A stretch of DNA of 64,000 nt from Vibrio sp. DW001 (GTDB taxonomy: Bacteria; Pseudomonadota; Gammaproteobacteria; Enterobacterales; Vibrionaceae). The notes beneath the pieces were generated by a model that was given only the letters and a program-made list of their open reading frames with translations, was not told where the DNA came from and ran no database searches. This document shows positions 1 to 7,965 of this stretch, in pieces (the stretch's first letter is position 1; every line of letters begins with the position of its first letter). Where the stretch lies: positions 3,710,984 to 3,774,983 of the forward strand of contig NZ_CP091975.1 of assembly GCF_029016285.1 (NCBI RefSeq), written 5' to 3'. Both the position numbers and the translations under genes were made by a program.

Positions 1-2
1 GT

Positions 3-32
3 CTGGCGGGTAGCAGTACTTCATCTAGTTAA
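3..32 (+). CDS. bufA: C-terminal end of a probable BufA (DUF2282) bufferin precursor, cut by the window edge
   Basis: Only nine codons and the stop are present; they read LAGSSTSSS. The C-termini of DUF2282 bufferin precursors usually end in a Gly/Ser/Thr-rich tail after the last cysteine, and a precursor gene is expected directly upstream of an MNIO enzyme gene. The call rests mainly on position, 80 bases before the MNIO start, and on the resemblance of the tail. No cysteine core is visible inside the window, so this is inference. Confidence 0.4.
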   Translation: MAGSSTSSS

Positions 33-111
33 TCTTTTCTCTAGAGCAATCTAATAATCTTTCCCGATTTAAATGATTGTTCTAGGTAAAAGAAAGTCAA
101 AGGGTTCTATT

Positions 112-966
112 ATGCTATCTGATTTACATTACCAAGTTGGTGTTGGTCTTCGAACGCCACACATCGATTTTTTTAAAGAAAGTACACCAGAACTTAGCTG
201 GTTAGAAATTCATAGCGAAAATTATTTTGATATACGCTCTCAACAAAGAAATGACCTTCACGTTTTACGTGAACATTACGATATTAGCTGTCATGGTATT
301 GGCCTTTCTCTTGGATCTATCGCGCCTGTAAACGAAGGTCACATGGCAAAACTTAAAGCTTTGGTTGACGATATCGATCCTATCTTTGTTTCCGATCATC
401 TAAGCTGGAGTGAGAATGGAGGACATTATTTCAATGATCTACTTCCATTACCTTACACTGAAGAAGCACTCCGTGTCTTTTGTCGAAATGTCTTAACAGT
501 TCAAGATTATCTAAAACAGCCAATATTGGTCGAGAACCCTTCTAGTTATTTAAGCTTTAACCATTCGACAATTGATGAGTGGGTATTTTTGTCTGAAGTA
601 CAGAAACGCACTGATTGCCAGCTCTTGCTTGATTTCAACAATATACATGTATCCTCATTTAACCACGGTTTTTCTAGCGAGAAGTACCTAGATGGTATCG
701 ATGCAAATACAGTAAAAGAGATCCATTTAGCTGGATTTACGAGGAAAATCACCGAAAAAGGCGAAGTCTGGATAGACACACACAGCCGACCTGTGAGTGA
801 TGAAGTTTGGGCACTTTTCTCTAATTGGATAGCAAAGCATGGTTCGAGGCACACTCTTATAGAGTGGGACTTGGATATACCCGAACCGGACGTGTTGTTA
901 GCTCAGGCTGAAATTGCTAGCCGCCATTTACATTCTTTGGGGAACCAGATACGGAAGGTATCATGA
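112..966 (+). CDS. bufB: MNIO-family (DUF692) multinuclear iron oxidase, BufB-like
   Basis: This 284-residue protein is a DUF692 (MNIO) TIM-barrel enzyme. The family modifies cysteines of RiPP precursors such as methanobactin and bufferins using a non-haem iron cluster. Likely metal ligands are visible: H34/E36/N37 in EIHSENY, H61 in CHGIGLS, D95/H96 in VSDHLSW, E141 in VENPSSY, D174/N177 in LLDFNNIH, H205 in EIHLAGF, D222/H224 in IDTHSRP and E251 in LIEWD. An in-frame ATG lies at 73, but the family starts just before the VGVGLR motif and an AAAGGG precedes the ATG at 112, so I chose 112. The next gene overlaps its stop by four bases, which implies translational coupling. Substrate and metal-stress role are inferred from the family. 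Confidence 0.9.
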   Translation: MLSDLHYQVGVGLRTPHIDFFKESTPELSWLEIHSENYFDIRSQQRNDLHVLREHYDISCHGIGLSLGSIAPVNEGHMAKLKALVDDIDPIFVSDHLSWSENGGHYFNDLLPLPYTEEALRVFCRNVLTVQDYLKQPILVENPSSYLSFNHSTIDEWVFLSEVQKRTDCQLLLDFNNIHVSSFNHGFSSEKYLDGIDANTVKEIHLAGFTRKITEKGEVWIDTHSRPVSDEVWALFSNWIAKHGSRHTLIEWDLDIPEPDVLLAQAEIASRHLHSLGNQIRKVS

Positions 967-1724
967 CGTTATCGTTATCAGAACTTCAACGGAACTTCTC
1001 AAAAGCACTTCACTATAAAGCGAACGGTGATGATTGCGATATTTGCAGTAATCATTTCTCCTCTGACGAACGCTTGCAGATATATCGAAATAGTTTCATT
1101 ATCAGCCTTAGTGAAGTTCTATGTTCTACCTATCCGATCGTCTTAAGCCTAGTAGGACAAGAATGCTTCGATGGCCTTGCTCGAAAGCATATCCTTTCCT
1201 ACCCTCTGCAAGAGGGAAATGTTGCTGGTTATGGTGATGGTTTTTCAGAAACCATAAAATCCGTTGAGCAGGTTGTTGCAGCCGTGCCCTATTTGGCAGA
1301 TATAGCAGCCTTGGAATGGGCAATCGATGATAGCAACCAAACGTGTAATCAACCTGCTCCAACACCAAACCTTTATACCTTCGATAGACTTCAAACATTC
1401 AGTGCAGAACAACAAGCCGATATATGCTTATTTTTAAATCCAGCACTTAATTTAGTCACCTCAAATTACGCTGTTTTTTCCATCAGAAAAGCGATCAAAA
1501 ATAATAATTTTGTTAATTTGGAAATAAACCAACCAGAAAGCGGTATTGTATTAGTTTTAAACAAAGATGAATTATTAGTTGTAACACTTAATAATGAGGA
1601 AATATCACTTCTTGAGCAAGTTAACGCCAAGACGCCACTTGGTAAAATCAATCAGAACTTAGTCGTACACCTACAAAAATTAATATCTTTAAACTTATTT
1701 ATCGGTTTTCAGGTACATATATAG
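963..1724 (+). CDS. bufC: BufC-like partner protein (DUF2063 N-terminal domain)
   Basis: The 253-residue product has the DUF2063 fold at residues 4-95, including the LQIYRNSFIISLSEVL and FDGLARKHI segments typical of partners of MNIO enzymes. In bufferin systems BufC is thought to bind the precursor and present it to the MNIO enzyme. The ATG overlaps the bufB stop in an ATGA arrangement. The C-terminal part (about residues 140-253) is less conserved and corresponds to the recognition domain. I see no truncation. The family was once labelled putative DNA-binding, which I do not support here. Confidence 0.85.
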   Translation: MTLSLSELQRNFSKALHYKANGDDCDICSNHFSSDERLQIYRNSFIISLSEVLCSTYPIVLSLVGQECFDGLARKHILSYPLQEGNVAGYGDGFSETIKSVEQVVAAVPYLADIAALEWAIDDSNQTCNQPAPTPNLYTFDRLQTFSAEQQADICLFLNPALNLVTSNYAVFSIRKAIKNNNFVNLEINQPESGIVLVLNKDELLVVTLNNEEISLLEQVNAKTPLGKINQNLVVHLQKLISLNLFIGFQVHI

Positions 1725-1736
1725 TCAGGGGATAAT

Positions 1737-2219
1737 ATGCCAGTTTTAATTCAAAGAATATTTACACAATATCAATCCGCATCCAAGCAATTTCAACAGA
1801 TTTCTATCCCTTTTCTTTTACTTTTTTGTCGGTTGTGGGTTGCGTGGGTCTTTTTAAATTCAGGACTCACTAAAATAGCTACATGGGATAGCACGCTCTA
1901 TTTATTTGAATACGAGTACGTCGTTCCGTTCTTGCCGTGGGAACTTGCTGCATATTTGGGGACCGCGGCAGAATTAGCATTACCAGTATTTATCGCATTA
2001 GGGATATTAACTAGACCGATGGCGGTGGCGTTGTTTGGATTTAACATCATAGCGGTGGCCTCATACCCATTACTTTGGGAGAAAGGGTTTTATGACCACC
2101 AGTTATGGGGCTTGATGATATTAATAAATATTGTTTGGGGTGCAGGTGCGCTATCAATAGATTATTTAGTTAAATCTAAAGTTTTTAATATCAGATCAGA
2201 AAATAGCTACCTGAATTAG
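1737..2219 (+). CDS. DoxX family inner-membrane protein
   Basis: This 160-residue protein has four hydrophobic segments (about residues 22-42, 62-82, 88-108 and 120-142) and the DoxX signature: WVFLNSGLTKIATW near the N-terminus, then ELALPVFIALGILTRPMA. DoxX proteins are membrane proteins linked to redox or thiol stress and often sit in MNIO/bufferin operons. It starts 12 bases after bufC behind GGGGATA, so it is very probably co-transcribed with it. A substrate or electron partner cannot be read from the sequence. Confidence 0.85.
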   Translation: MPVLIQRIFTQYQSASKQFQQISIPFLLLFCRLWVAWVFLNSGLTKIATWDSTLYLFEYEYVVPFLPWELAAYLGTAAELALPVFIALGILTRPMAVALFGFNIIAVASYPLLWEKGFYDHQLWGLMILINIVWGAGALSIDYLVKSKVFNIRSENSYLN

Positions 2220-2222
2220 AAT

Positions 2223-2254
2223 AAATAGGCTCTATCTAAAATAGGAGCCTATTT
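2223..2254. terminator. Bidirectional terminator-like hairpin between doxX and the convergent small gene
   Basis: A 10-bp inverted repeat (AAATAGGCTC at 2223-2232, GAGCCTATTT at 2245-2254) lies between the convergent genes. It overlaps the last codons of the minus-strand gene. Short T runs flank it on either strand, so it could end transcription both ways. Confidence 0.6.
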
Positions 2255-2530
2255 ATCTAAGAATTTTTGTAACTCTTCTGCAGAAATTCCTTGCTCGGCT
2301 AGTTCCTTAGCCATAAGTTCAACCTGCTCACCTTTTCGTGATTCGATTACTCTTTGAAATTGATAAACGATATCTCGCAGTATATAAAGTGGTACTTGTT
2401 TGGCTGCGCTTCGAATTCGTTCTTCACTTTGATTACCTAACTCGTTGAGCAATTTGCCAAACATTATTTTTTCTGGCGATTCTTCTAGTTGCTCTAATAT
2501 GCGAGCCATTTCATAAGTCGTTAATGACAT
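2249..2530 (-). CDS. Small protein resembling the H-NS N-terminal oligomerisation domain, no DNA-binding domain
   Basis: The 93-residue product is largely helical and charged. Residues about 46-92 (YILRDIVYQFQRVIESRKGE, then AEQGISAEELQKFL) line up by eye with the H-NS/VicH N-terminal region, where a dimerisation helix rich in ERR/ESR is followed by a D/Q-GI-x-x-EEL motif. The C-terminal AT-hook-like domain of H-NS (TWTGQGR type) is absent because the protein stops there. Truncated H-NS proteins such as H-NST are known antagonists of full-length H-NS. The relationship is my pattern match, so function is uncertain. The gene is a single unit, convergent with the DoxX gene. Confidence 0.55.
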   Translation of the reverse strand: MSLTTYEMARILEQLEESPEKIMFGKLLNELGNQSEERIRSAAKQVPLYILRDIVYQFQRVIESRKGEQVELMAKELAEQGISAEELQKFLDK

Positions 2531-2641
2531 TAGATGTATATATTTCCAACGGTTAATAGTAGGTATGCACGGTGTGCACTCTGAATATACACTGTATTCT
2601 TTGCTTGGAAAACAAACATTCTACTAATTGTTGGAATTATA

Positions 2642-3826
2642 TTAATGACAAGGTTGATGCCACAATCTTCCACGCTTGCTAAATAAGATAATTAAAGCGG
2701 GCGCGATGAAAAACATCTGTAATGCAATCCCATTCTGAGCATCTAGACCCAATCTTTGTACCGTTCCAACAACAATACCTGCTCCACTCATTTGAAACAG
2801 TCCAACCAATGCTGCAGCTGTGCCCGCTCTATCACCAAATGGAGCCAGAGCTTTTCCTGCTGAGATCCCTAATACAAGTGCGAAACCGACAGATGATAAA
2901 AAAATTGGCAGCATAAACGCCCAAGGGTATTGGTGGCTCGGCAATAGCAGCATTAATGTGCCACCAAGAAGCATCGTTACAATGCCTATAATTAGCGCAC
3001 TATGTGTTCCTTTACTGTCCATTAACCTAGGAGCCAAAAAGGCCGCGAGAATATTAACCACGGCATTAACACCAAACCAAAATGTAAACGCGTTCATACT
3101 CAACCCCATTTGCTCCATCAGTACAATTGGTGCTGATGTAACGTAGGCAAGGATTACCCCCATTGAAAGCATGCAAAGTGACGCATGAAACAAGAAATTT
3201 GTATTTGAAACTACACTTAAATATCGCTGTAACTTAAATACCTTTTGATTTTCTTGAATAGGATTCGTCTCTTTCATTCCAAGTAATATAAGACTACCCA
3301 CTACGAGAGCGAATATAGCCATAAATGAGAAGTTACTACGCCAACCGAATTGCTGAGTAATATAACTGCCTAGTATCGGCGCAAGAGCGGGAATAAAGCA
3401 TATGGCGCCATTAAGGTAGCTAATCATTCTGCCACTTTTTTCAGCACCAAACATATCCCTAACCGTCGCAAAAGCCGCAACAGCTGTCGCGCATGCTCCA
3501 AAACCTTGTAGTAATCTAGCAATAAGTAAGAATTCAATACTACTTGCTAACCAAGCTAAGTAAGCACTCACCCCGTATATCATAATTCCAGTCAACGCTA
3601 TTTTCTTACGACCATATTTATCAGCTAAAGGGCCAGCGAACAGTTGTCCAACCCCCATAGAAAACAGAAACCAGGTCACCGTGTCTTGTGCCAACGCATG
3701 TTCCACGTGGAACGTTTCGGAGATTAAAGGTAGTGCTGGTAGGTAGATGTCGATAGCTAACGGGCTAAACAGAACCAACATGACTAATAATGCCATTTGA
3801 AACTTATCTGTCGTCTGATTATTCAT
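2642..3826 (-). CDS. Bcr/CflA-family multidrug efflux MFS transporter
   Basis: This protein of about 394 residues has twelve predicted membrane segments. It carries LFSPLAIDIYLPALP in TM1 and the MFS motif A GPLADKYGRKK between TM2 and TM3, both hallmarks of the Bcr/CflA drug:proton antiporters. An in-frame ATG at 3862 would add 12 residues, but the start at 3826 (MNNQTTDKF) fits the family better; the choice is not certain. It is divergent from a LysR gene, which probably regulates it. A perfect parS core lies inside the coding sequence at 3699-3714 and encodes FHVEH. The substrate is unknown. Confidence 0.85.
   Translation of the reverse strand: MNNQTTDKFQMALLVMLVLFSPLAIDIYLPALPLISETFHVEHALAQDTVTWFLFSMGVGQLFAGPLADKYGRKKIALTGIMIYGVSAYLAWLASSIEFLLIARLLQGFGACATAVAAFATVRDMFGAEKSGRMISYLNGAICFIPALAPILGSYITQQFGWRSNFSFMAIFALVVGSLILLGMKETNPIQENQKVFKLQRYLSVVSNTNFLFHASLCMLSMGVILAYVTSAPIVLMEQMGLSMNAFTFWFGVNAVVNILAAFLAPRLMDSKGTHSALIIGIVTMLLGGTLMLLLPSHQYPWAFMLPIFLSSVGFALVLGISAGKALAPFGDRAGTAAALVGLFQMSGAGIVVGTVQRLGLDAQNGIALQMFFIAPALIILFSKRGRLWHQPCH
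3699..3714. promoter_or_regulatory. parS centromere site (ParB binding), inside the MFS gene
   Basis: The sequence TGTTCCACGTGGAACG is a near-perfect palindrome matching the bacterial parS consensus TGTTNCACGTGNAACA at 15 of 16 positions, only the last base differing. It lies within the MFS coding region. Together with the sites at 6813 and 7356 it forms a cluster within 4 kb, the arrangement expected of chromosome 1 parS in Vibrio. Confidence 0.88.
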
Positions 3827-3932
3827 TGTGATCACTTGCCATATCATGTTGTGGACTCGCATAATATAGAGCTACTGATATGAACTCAAATGGCTTATAA
3901 TCATTACAACTATTCCTCCTTGGAATTTCACG

Positions 3933-4874
3933 ATGAACCTAGAGAACCTGTCTCGGATAGATTTAAACCTTCTAGTTTGCCTTAAAGTTCTATTTGAAGA
4001 ACTTAACGTCACAAGAGCAGCAAACCGTTTGTATGTCAGTCAATCGGCAGTGAGTAAGTCGCTTGCAAAATTACGCGTTCAATTTGAAGATCCTCTTTTC
4101 GTACGTACATCGCATGGTCTAAAACCAACACCGAGAGCACTTAATTTACACCCAAAGCTAGACCGTCTAATACATCAATTAGAACTTATTAACCAACCTG
4201 ATATTTTTTCCCCAGATTCTTCTCGGATTAAGTTCAATATTGCTTTAGTTGAAAGCGCTTATCCCCTCATACTTCCACACTTTTTACCCGCACTGTTCAG
4301 TAATGCCCCCCACATCACCATAAGTTCTCATAACTGGACAGATGAAACATTTCAAAATATTCGTAACGGTGAATTGGATATTGGGATAACGGGTAGAGAT
4401 ATAGACATGACTCACGCCGCGTTAACGATGCCTACGCCGAAATATATCTCTGAAACCGAAATATACCGCGATAGACAGATGTGCGTCGTTAGAAAAAATC
4501 ATCCAATATTGGATGAGGAGTGGACGCTAGATCGCTACCTCGCGCTTAGGCATATCCAAGTACGTTGTGATGGGAGTGATCGATGGTTATTGGACTACAA
4601 GTTGGCTGAACAGGGGTGCGAACGTGATATTGCTATCACTGTCCCAGATTTTAATAGTGCTTCTGCACTTTGTACCTATAGTGACTTTATATTTACTGCA
4701 CCAAGCTATTTTACTAAACTCGTAGCGAATCATTATGACCTAACTTTAGTGCCTCTTCCTTTGGACTTTCCTCCTATGGCATACACACTTTTTTGGAGCG
4801 CTGAAAGGGAGAATGACCCAGCATTGAACTGGTTAAAAACACTTATCATAGAGAAAACTCGACATCTAAGGTAA
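3933..4874 (+). CDS. LysR-family transcriptional regulator
   Basis: This 313-residue protein has an N-terminal winged helix-turn-helix (residues 8-66, IDLNLLVCLKVLFEELNVTRAANRL then SQSAVSKSLAKLR). A LysR substrate-binding domain follows (about 95-310). The N-terminus resembles the LeuO/NodD/SyrM branch, which begins with RIDLNLL. It is divergent from the Bcr/CflA exporter across a short intergenic region (3863-3932 or 3827-3932), so control of that exporter is the natural inference. The effector is unknown. Confidence 0.88.
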   Translation: MNLENLSRIDLNLLVCLKVLFEELNVTRAANRLYVSQSAVSKSLAKLRVQFEDPLFVRTSHGLKPTPRALNLHPKLDRLIHQLELINQPDIFSPDSSRIKFNIALVESAYPLILPHFLPALFSNAPHITISSHNWTDETFQNIRNGELDIGITGRDIDMTHAALTMPTPKYISETEIYRDRQMCVVRKNHPILDEEWTLDRYLALRHIQVRCDGSDRWLLDYKLAEQGCERDIAITVPDFNSASALCTYSDFIFTAPSYFTKLVANHYDLTLVPLPLDFPPMAYTLFWSAERENDPALNWLKTLIIEKTRHLR

Positions 4875-4957
4875 TGGTTCAAAATATATCAACTATAGCG
4901 TTCTGGTAACAGTTCGATTCTCAAACGTTCGACATCTATACATTAAAAGGAATGTTA

Positions 4958-6745
4958 ATGAACACTACAATATCGCAAAGGGTTGAATCCTTACGTACGT
5001 GGCTTGCCACCCATAATTATGACGCAATTATCATTCCTCATGAGGATGAGTTCCTAGGGGAGTATATTCCCGCGCATAACGAACGACTCCATTGGGCGAC
5101 AGGATTTACTGGGTCTGCTGGCGCAGCAATTATCACTAGGGACAACGCAGCCATATTTGTTGATGGTCGGTATACGGTACAAGTCAAAAATCAAGTACCT
5201 AGTGATATATTTGAATATCACCATCTAACCGAAGCACCCTATTGGCAATGGCTAAATGCCCACAAGAATTTGATTAAGACTGTCGCTTATGACCCTCGAA
5301 TGCACCCAGCGTCATGGCTTGAAAATATTGGAAATCTGCTAGATACCGATATGCGATTGGTGGAAACGTCGAACAACGCTGTCGACGATTGTTGGGATGA
5401 CCGGCCGAATGCAAGCCTGACGAACATGCGCCTTATGAGTAAAGATATTGTAGGTTTAGACAGTTTGTCGAAACGAGAAAGTATCGCTGAAATGCTTTCC
5501 GACAAAAACGCCGATGCGGCAGTCCTGACTCGTTTGGATACTATCTGTTGGCTATTGAACATACGAGGTTTAGATGTGTCTCGACTGCCAGTCTTGTTGT
5601 CACACGCCATTATCTATTCTGATGCTAGTGTTGATTTCTTTATTGAGCAAGAGCGTGTTTCCTCTAACTTTGATACGCATGTAGGCGGTGGTGTTACCAT
5701 TGTCCATCCGACGCAACTCACCCGACACTTAGAGAATCTAAGTGGTAAAAGTGTATTATTTGACCCCACCTCTAGTAGCGCTTGGTTCAAGCTCCAGATG
5801 GATCATTTTTCAGTTAAAATGATAGATGAAGCTGATCCTTGTTTATTACTCAAAGCAGTTAAAAACTCGACCGAGATTAAAGGGATGATTTCAAGCCACA
5901 TCACTGATGGCGTGGCAATGGTGAAATTCTTGAATTGGCTTGATACCGAAGTTGATTCTGGGAGATTACATAATGAAGCATATCTGTCAGATCGATTACA
6001 AAACTTCAGAGAAGAACATGAAGAACTGGTCGACCTTAGTTTCGATACTATTTCGGCAGCGGGTTCTAATGCTGCTATGTGTCATTATAATCATAACGAT
6101 CAAGAGATTCCGGGGAGCCTAACGCTCAACTCACTCTACTTAGTTGACTCTGGGGGTCAGTATCCTAACGGCACGACGGACATAACACGAACCGTAGCTA
6201 TTGGTACACCAACAGATGAAATGAAGACACTCTTTACTCTCGTGTTAAAAGGTCATATTGGGATCGCGACAGCCGTCTTCCCTCATGGTACAACGGGAAG
6301 CCAGATAGATGTGTTGGCTAGGCAACATCTGTGGGCTAATGGTTTTGATTTTGACCACGGGACCGGTCACGGTGTCGGCCACTTTCTAAGTGTTCATGAA
6401 GGACCACATAGTATATCTAAGAGACCGAATACCGTCGCTTTGTTACCTGGAATGGTCGTTTCGAATGAACCCGGTTATTACCGAGCCAATAATTTTGGTA
6501 TACGTATCGAGAATTTAGAGCTTATTATTTCAAAGGTCACGACTGGCGACTTTTCTGGGCTTGGCTTTCAAGAATTAACGCTCTGCCCTATCGATCTAAG
6601 ATGTATAGATGTTGATCTTTTGACTAAACCAGAATTACGATGGTTAAACGCCTATCATGAAAAAGTACGTACAATCTTATCTCCACTCGTAAACCGCGAG
6701 ATTGGCGTATGGCTGGCCAATGCCACCTCGTCATTAAGTCATTAA
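4958..6745 (+). CDS. Xaa-Pro aminopeptidase (M24B family)
   Basis: This 595-residue enzyme removes N-terminal residues preceding proline. It has the long three-domain architecture of eukaryote-like aminopeptidase P: two creatinase-type N-terminal domains and a C-terminal pita-bread domain from about residue 310. The five metal ligands are visible: D about 396 (YLVDSGG), D about 407 (TTDITR), H about 470 (GTGHGVGHF), E about 504 (NEPGYY) and E about 518 (IRIENLEL). I prefer the ATG at 4958 over that at 4952, because AAAAGG is 7 bases away. The last codons and the stop fall inside an 8-base tandem repeat. The gene stands alone. Confidence 0.9.
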   Translation: MNTTISQRVESLRTWLATHNYDAIIIPHEDEFLGEYIPAHNERLHWATGFTGSAGAAIITRDNAAIFVDGRYTVQVKNQVPSDIFEYHHLTEAPYWQWLNAHKNLIKTVAYDPRMHPASWLENIGNLLDTDMRLVETSNNAVDDCWDDRPNASLTNMRLMSKDIVGLDSLSKRESIAEMLSDKNADAAVLTRLDTICWLLNIRGLDVSRLPVLLSHAIIYSDASVDFFIEQERVSSNFDTHVGGGVTIVHPTQLTRHLENLSGKSVLFDPTSSSAWFKLQMDHFSVKMIDEADPCLLLKAVKNSTEIKGMISSHITDGVAMVKFLNWLDTEVDSGRLHNEAYLSDRLQNFREEHEELVDLSFDTISAAGSNAAMCHYNHNDQEIPGSLTLNSLYLVDSGGQYPNGTTDITRTVAIGTPTDEMKTLFTLVLKGHIGIATAVFPHGTTGSQIDVLARQHLWANGFDFDHGTGHGVGHFLSVHEGPHSISKRPNTVALLPGMVVSNEPGYYRANNFGIRIENLELIISKVTTGDFSGLGFQELTLCPIDLRCIDVDLLTKPELRWLNAYHEKVRTILSPLVNREIGVWLANATSSLSH

Positions 6746-6772
6746 GTCATTAAGTCATTAAGTCATTAAGTC
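6730..6772. repeat. 8-bp tandem repeat (GTCATTAA) across the end of the aminopeptidase gene
   Basis: Five full copies of GTCATTAA plus a partial sixth run head to tail. The stop codon of the upstream gene is in the second copy. Copy-number change by slippage downstream of that stop would not alter the protein. Confidence 0.9.
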
Positions 6773-6791
6773 ATTCTTAAGTTGAAGTTAA

Positions 6792-6814
6792 CATGCAGCG
6801 TAAAACGCTGCATG
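6792..6814 (+). terminator. Hairpin downstream of the aminopeptidase gene
   Basis: A perfect 9-bp stem CATGCAGCG/CGCTGCATG with loop TAAAA is followed by only three T residues. It directly abuts and slightly overlaps the parS site at 6813. It is plausible as the terminator of the aminopeptidase gene. Confidence 0.55.
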
Positions 6815-6828
6815 TTTCACGTGAAACG
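6813..6828. promoter_or_regulatory. parS centromere site
   Basis: TGTTTCACGTGAAACG matches the parS palindrome at 15 of 16 positions. It is intergenic and abuts the hairpin after the aminopeptidase gene. Confidence 0.9.
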
Positions 6829-7355
6829 TATCAAGATAACCTCACCATGAATTACCTACGAGCAATATTCTATAGTAATGTTGTACGTCAAAGTTTCAAT
6901 CGAACGAGTATCGATTAAGCCCAAACATACTCGTTCCAACTATTTCACGCTTCTTAAAATCGAATGATTCGAAACATCCCATTAGATGACTTGGAAACCC
7001 ATAGTAAATGTAATTTAACGCCAAAAACATTAGAGGAAGAAGAATCTCGTTGCTCCAATTCGGTACTCAGCTAGATATAAACCCTCCGAAAAGGGCCTCT
7101 GACCATCTAAAATTCAGATCGATATCTAACTAGAATCTCAACAAATCTTATTGTCTCTCGAAAACAACTCGCCACATTTAGTAACCTACCTCAATACCAC
7201 TCTCCAATAGGGCTATTATTGACGAATGATTATCGAAAATAGTTACCCTATTGAAAAATCGACAGCTAGTTTTTGATTGGGTAGAAAGTTGGTTTACCGC
7301 TTAATTTTGAAAAGTACAACCTCAGATCATAGAATGGTAGAGTAACTATCGTCTT

Positions 7356-7371
7356 TGTTTCACGTGAAACA
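7356..7371. promoter_or_regulatory. parS centromere site (perfect palindrome)
   Basis: TGTTTCACGTGAAACA is a perfect 16-base palindrome identical to the canonical parS. It is intergenic, 543 bases from the previous site. Confidence 0.93.
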
Positions 7372-7530
7372 TTAGAGTGCATCAAATAGGCCTTAGATGT
7401 TAGATCGCTATTTAACAAGGGCACTACATAATAGATATTACCAACACATTTCAATAGCTATCATTAATGGGCCACCCAGGTCATTATCTTGGTTTAGCAA
7501 ATATTAAGCATCAATTTTTAATATCACCTT

Positions 7531-7563
7531 AAACAAAAAAACATCGACAGTAATGTCTATTCG
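7531..7563 (-). terminator. Weak terminator candidate after crcB
   Basis: Read on the minus strand, a short GACA/TGTC stem is followed by a run of seven T. The stem is weak, so this is tentative. Confidence 0.3.
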
Positions 7564-7581
7564 CCAGAATAATGACTCAAT

Positions 7582-7965
7582 CTAGGTACGAGTCAGAAGC
7601 TGAAAACCTAACCATGCAGCTGAAATACTTAGAATTACATTAAGTAATATATTGAGTCCCATCTTAAAAAAAGCACCTTGCTGCAACAATAAAACGTTAT
7701 CCATCGAAAAAGTAGAAAACGTTGTTAGAGCACCTAAAAAGCCAAGACCGATAACTTGTCTCCATGGAACCTGAGCCAATAACTCAGTTTCAAAAGCAGC
7801 AATGAGCAAACCCATAATGAAAGAACCCACAACGTTAACTGTTAATGTTCCATACGGGAATCCCCTCCCCATCAACATAACGCAAAGCTCGGAGATCAAA
7901 TATCGAGAGCACGCACCAAACGCTCCTCCTATCGCGATAAAACCTAAGATTGTAAACTGACTCAT
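7582..7965 (-). CDS. crcB: Fluoride ion channel CrcB/FluC
   Basis: This 127-residue membrane protein has four hydrophobic segments and the Fluc motifs GGAFGACSRY (about residues 13-22), GTLTVNVVGSF (about 39-49) and GALTTFSTFS (about 78-87), the last holding the pore phenylalanines and a central-sodium-site Thr/Ser. The family forms dual-topology dimers that export fluoride. It is an isolated gene between the parS interval and the rRNA operon. I looked upstream for a crcB fluoride riboswitch and did not recognise one. Confidence 0.93.
   Translation of the reverse strand: MSQFTILGFIAIGGAFGACSRYLISELCVMLMGRGFPYGTLTVNVVGSFIMGLLIAAFETELLAQVPWRQVIGLGFLGALTTFSTFSMDNVLLLQQGAFFKMGLNILLNVILSISAAWLGFQLLTRT

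Larger units (their letters stand above)
6746..7581. other. Gene-free interval carrying two parS sites
   Basis: I see no credible gene in these 836 bases. They hold the tail of the 8-bp repeat, a hairpin, the parS sites at 6813 and 7356, and AT-rich sequence. The 62-codon minus-strand frame at 7266-7454 runs straight through the parS palindrome, lacks a ribosome binding site and looks like chance. Confidence 0.7.

Noticed and set aside
546..854. 102-codon antisense frame inside bufB
   Set aside because: Fully covered by a well-supported gene on the other strand, with no domain resemblance.
7266..7454. 62-codon minus-strand frame in the parS interval
   Set aside because: It runs through the parS palindrome (giving NVSRETK), has no ribosome binding site and no family resemblance.
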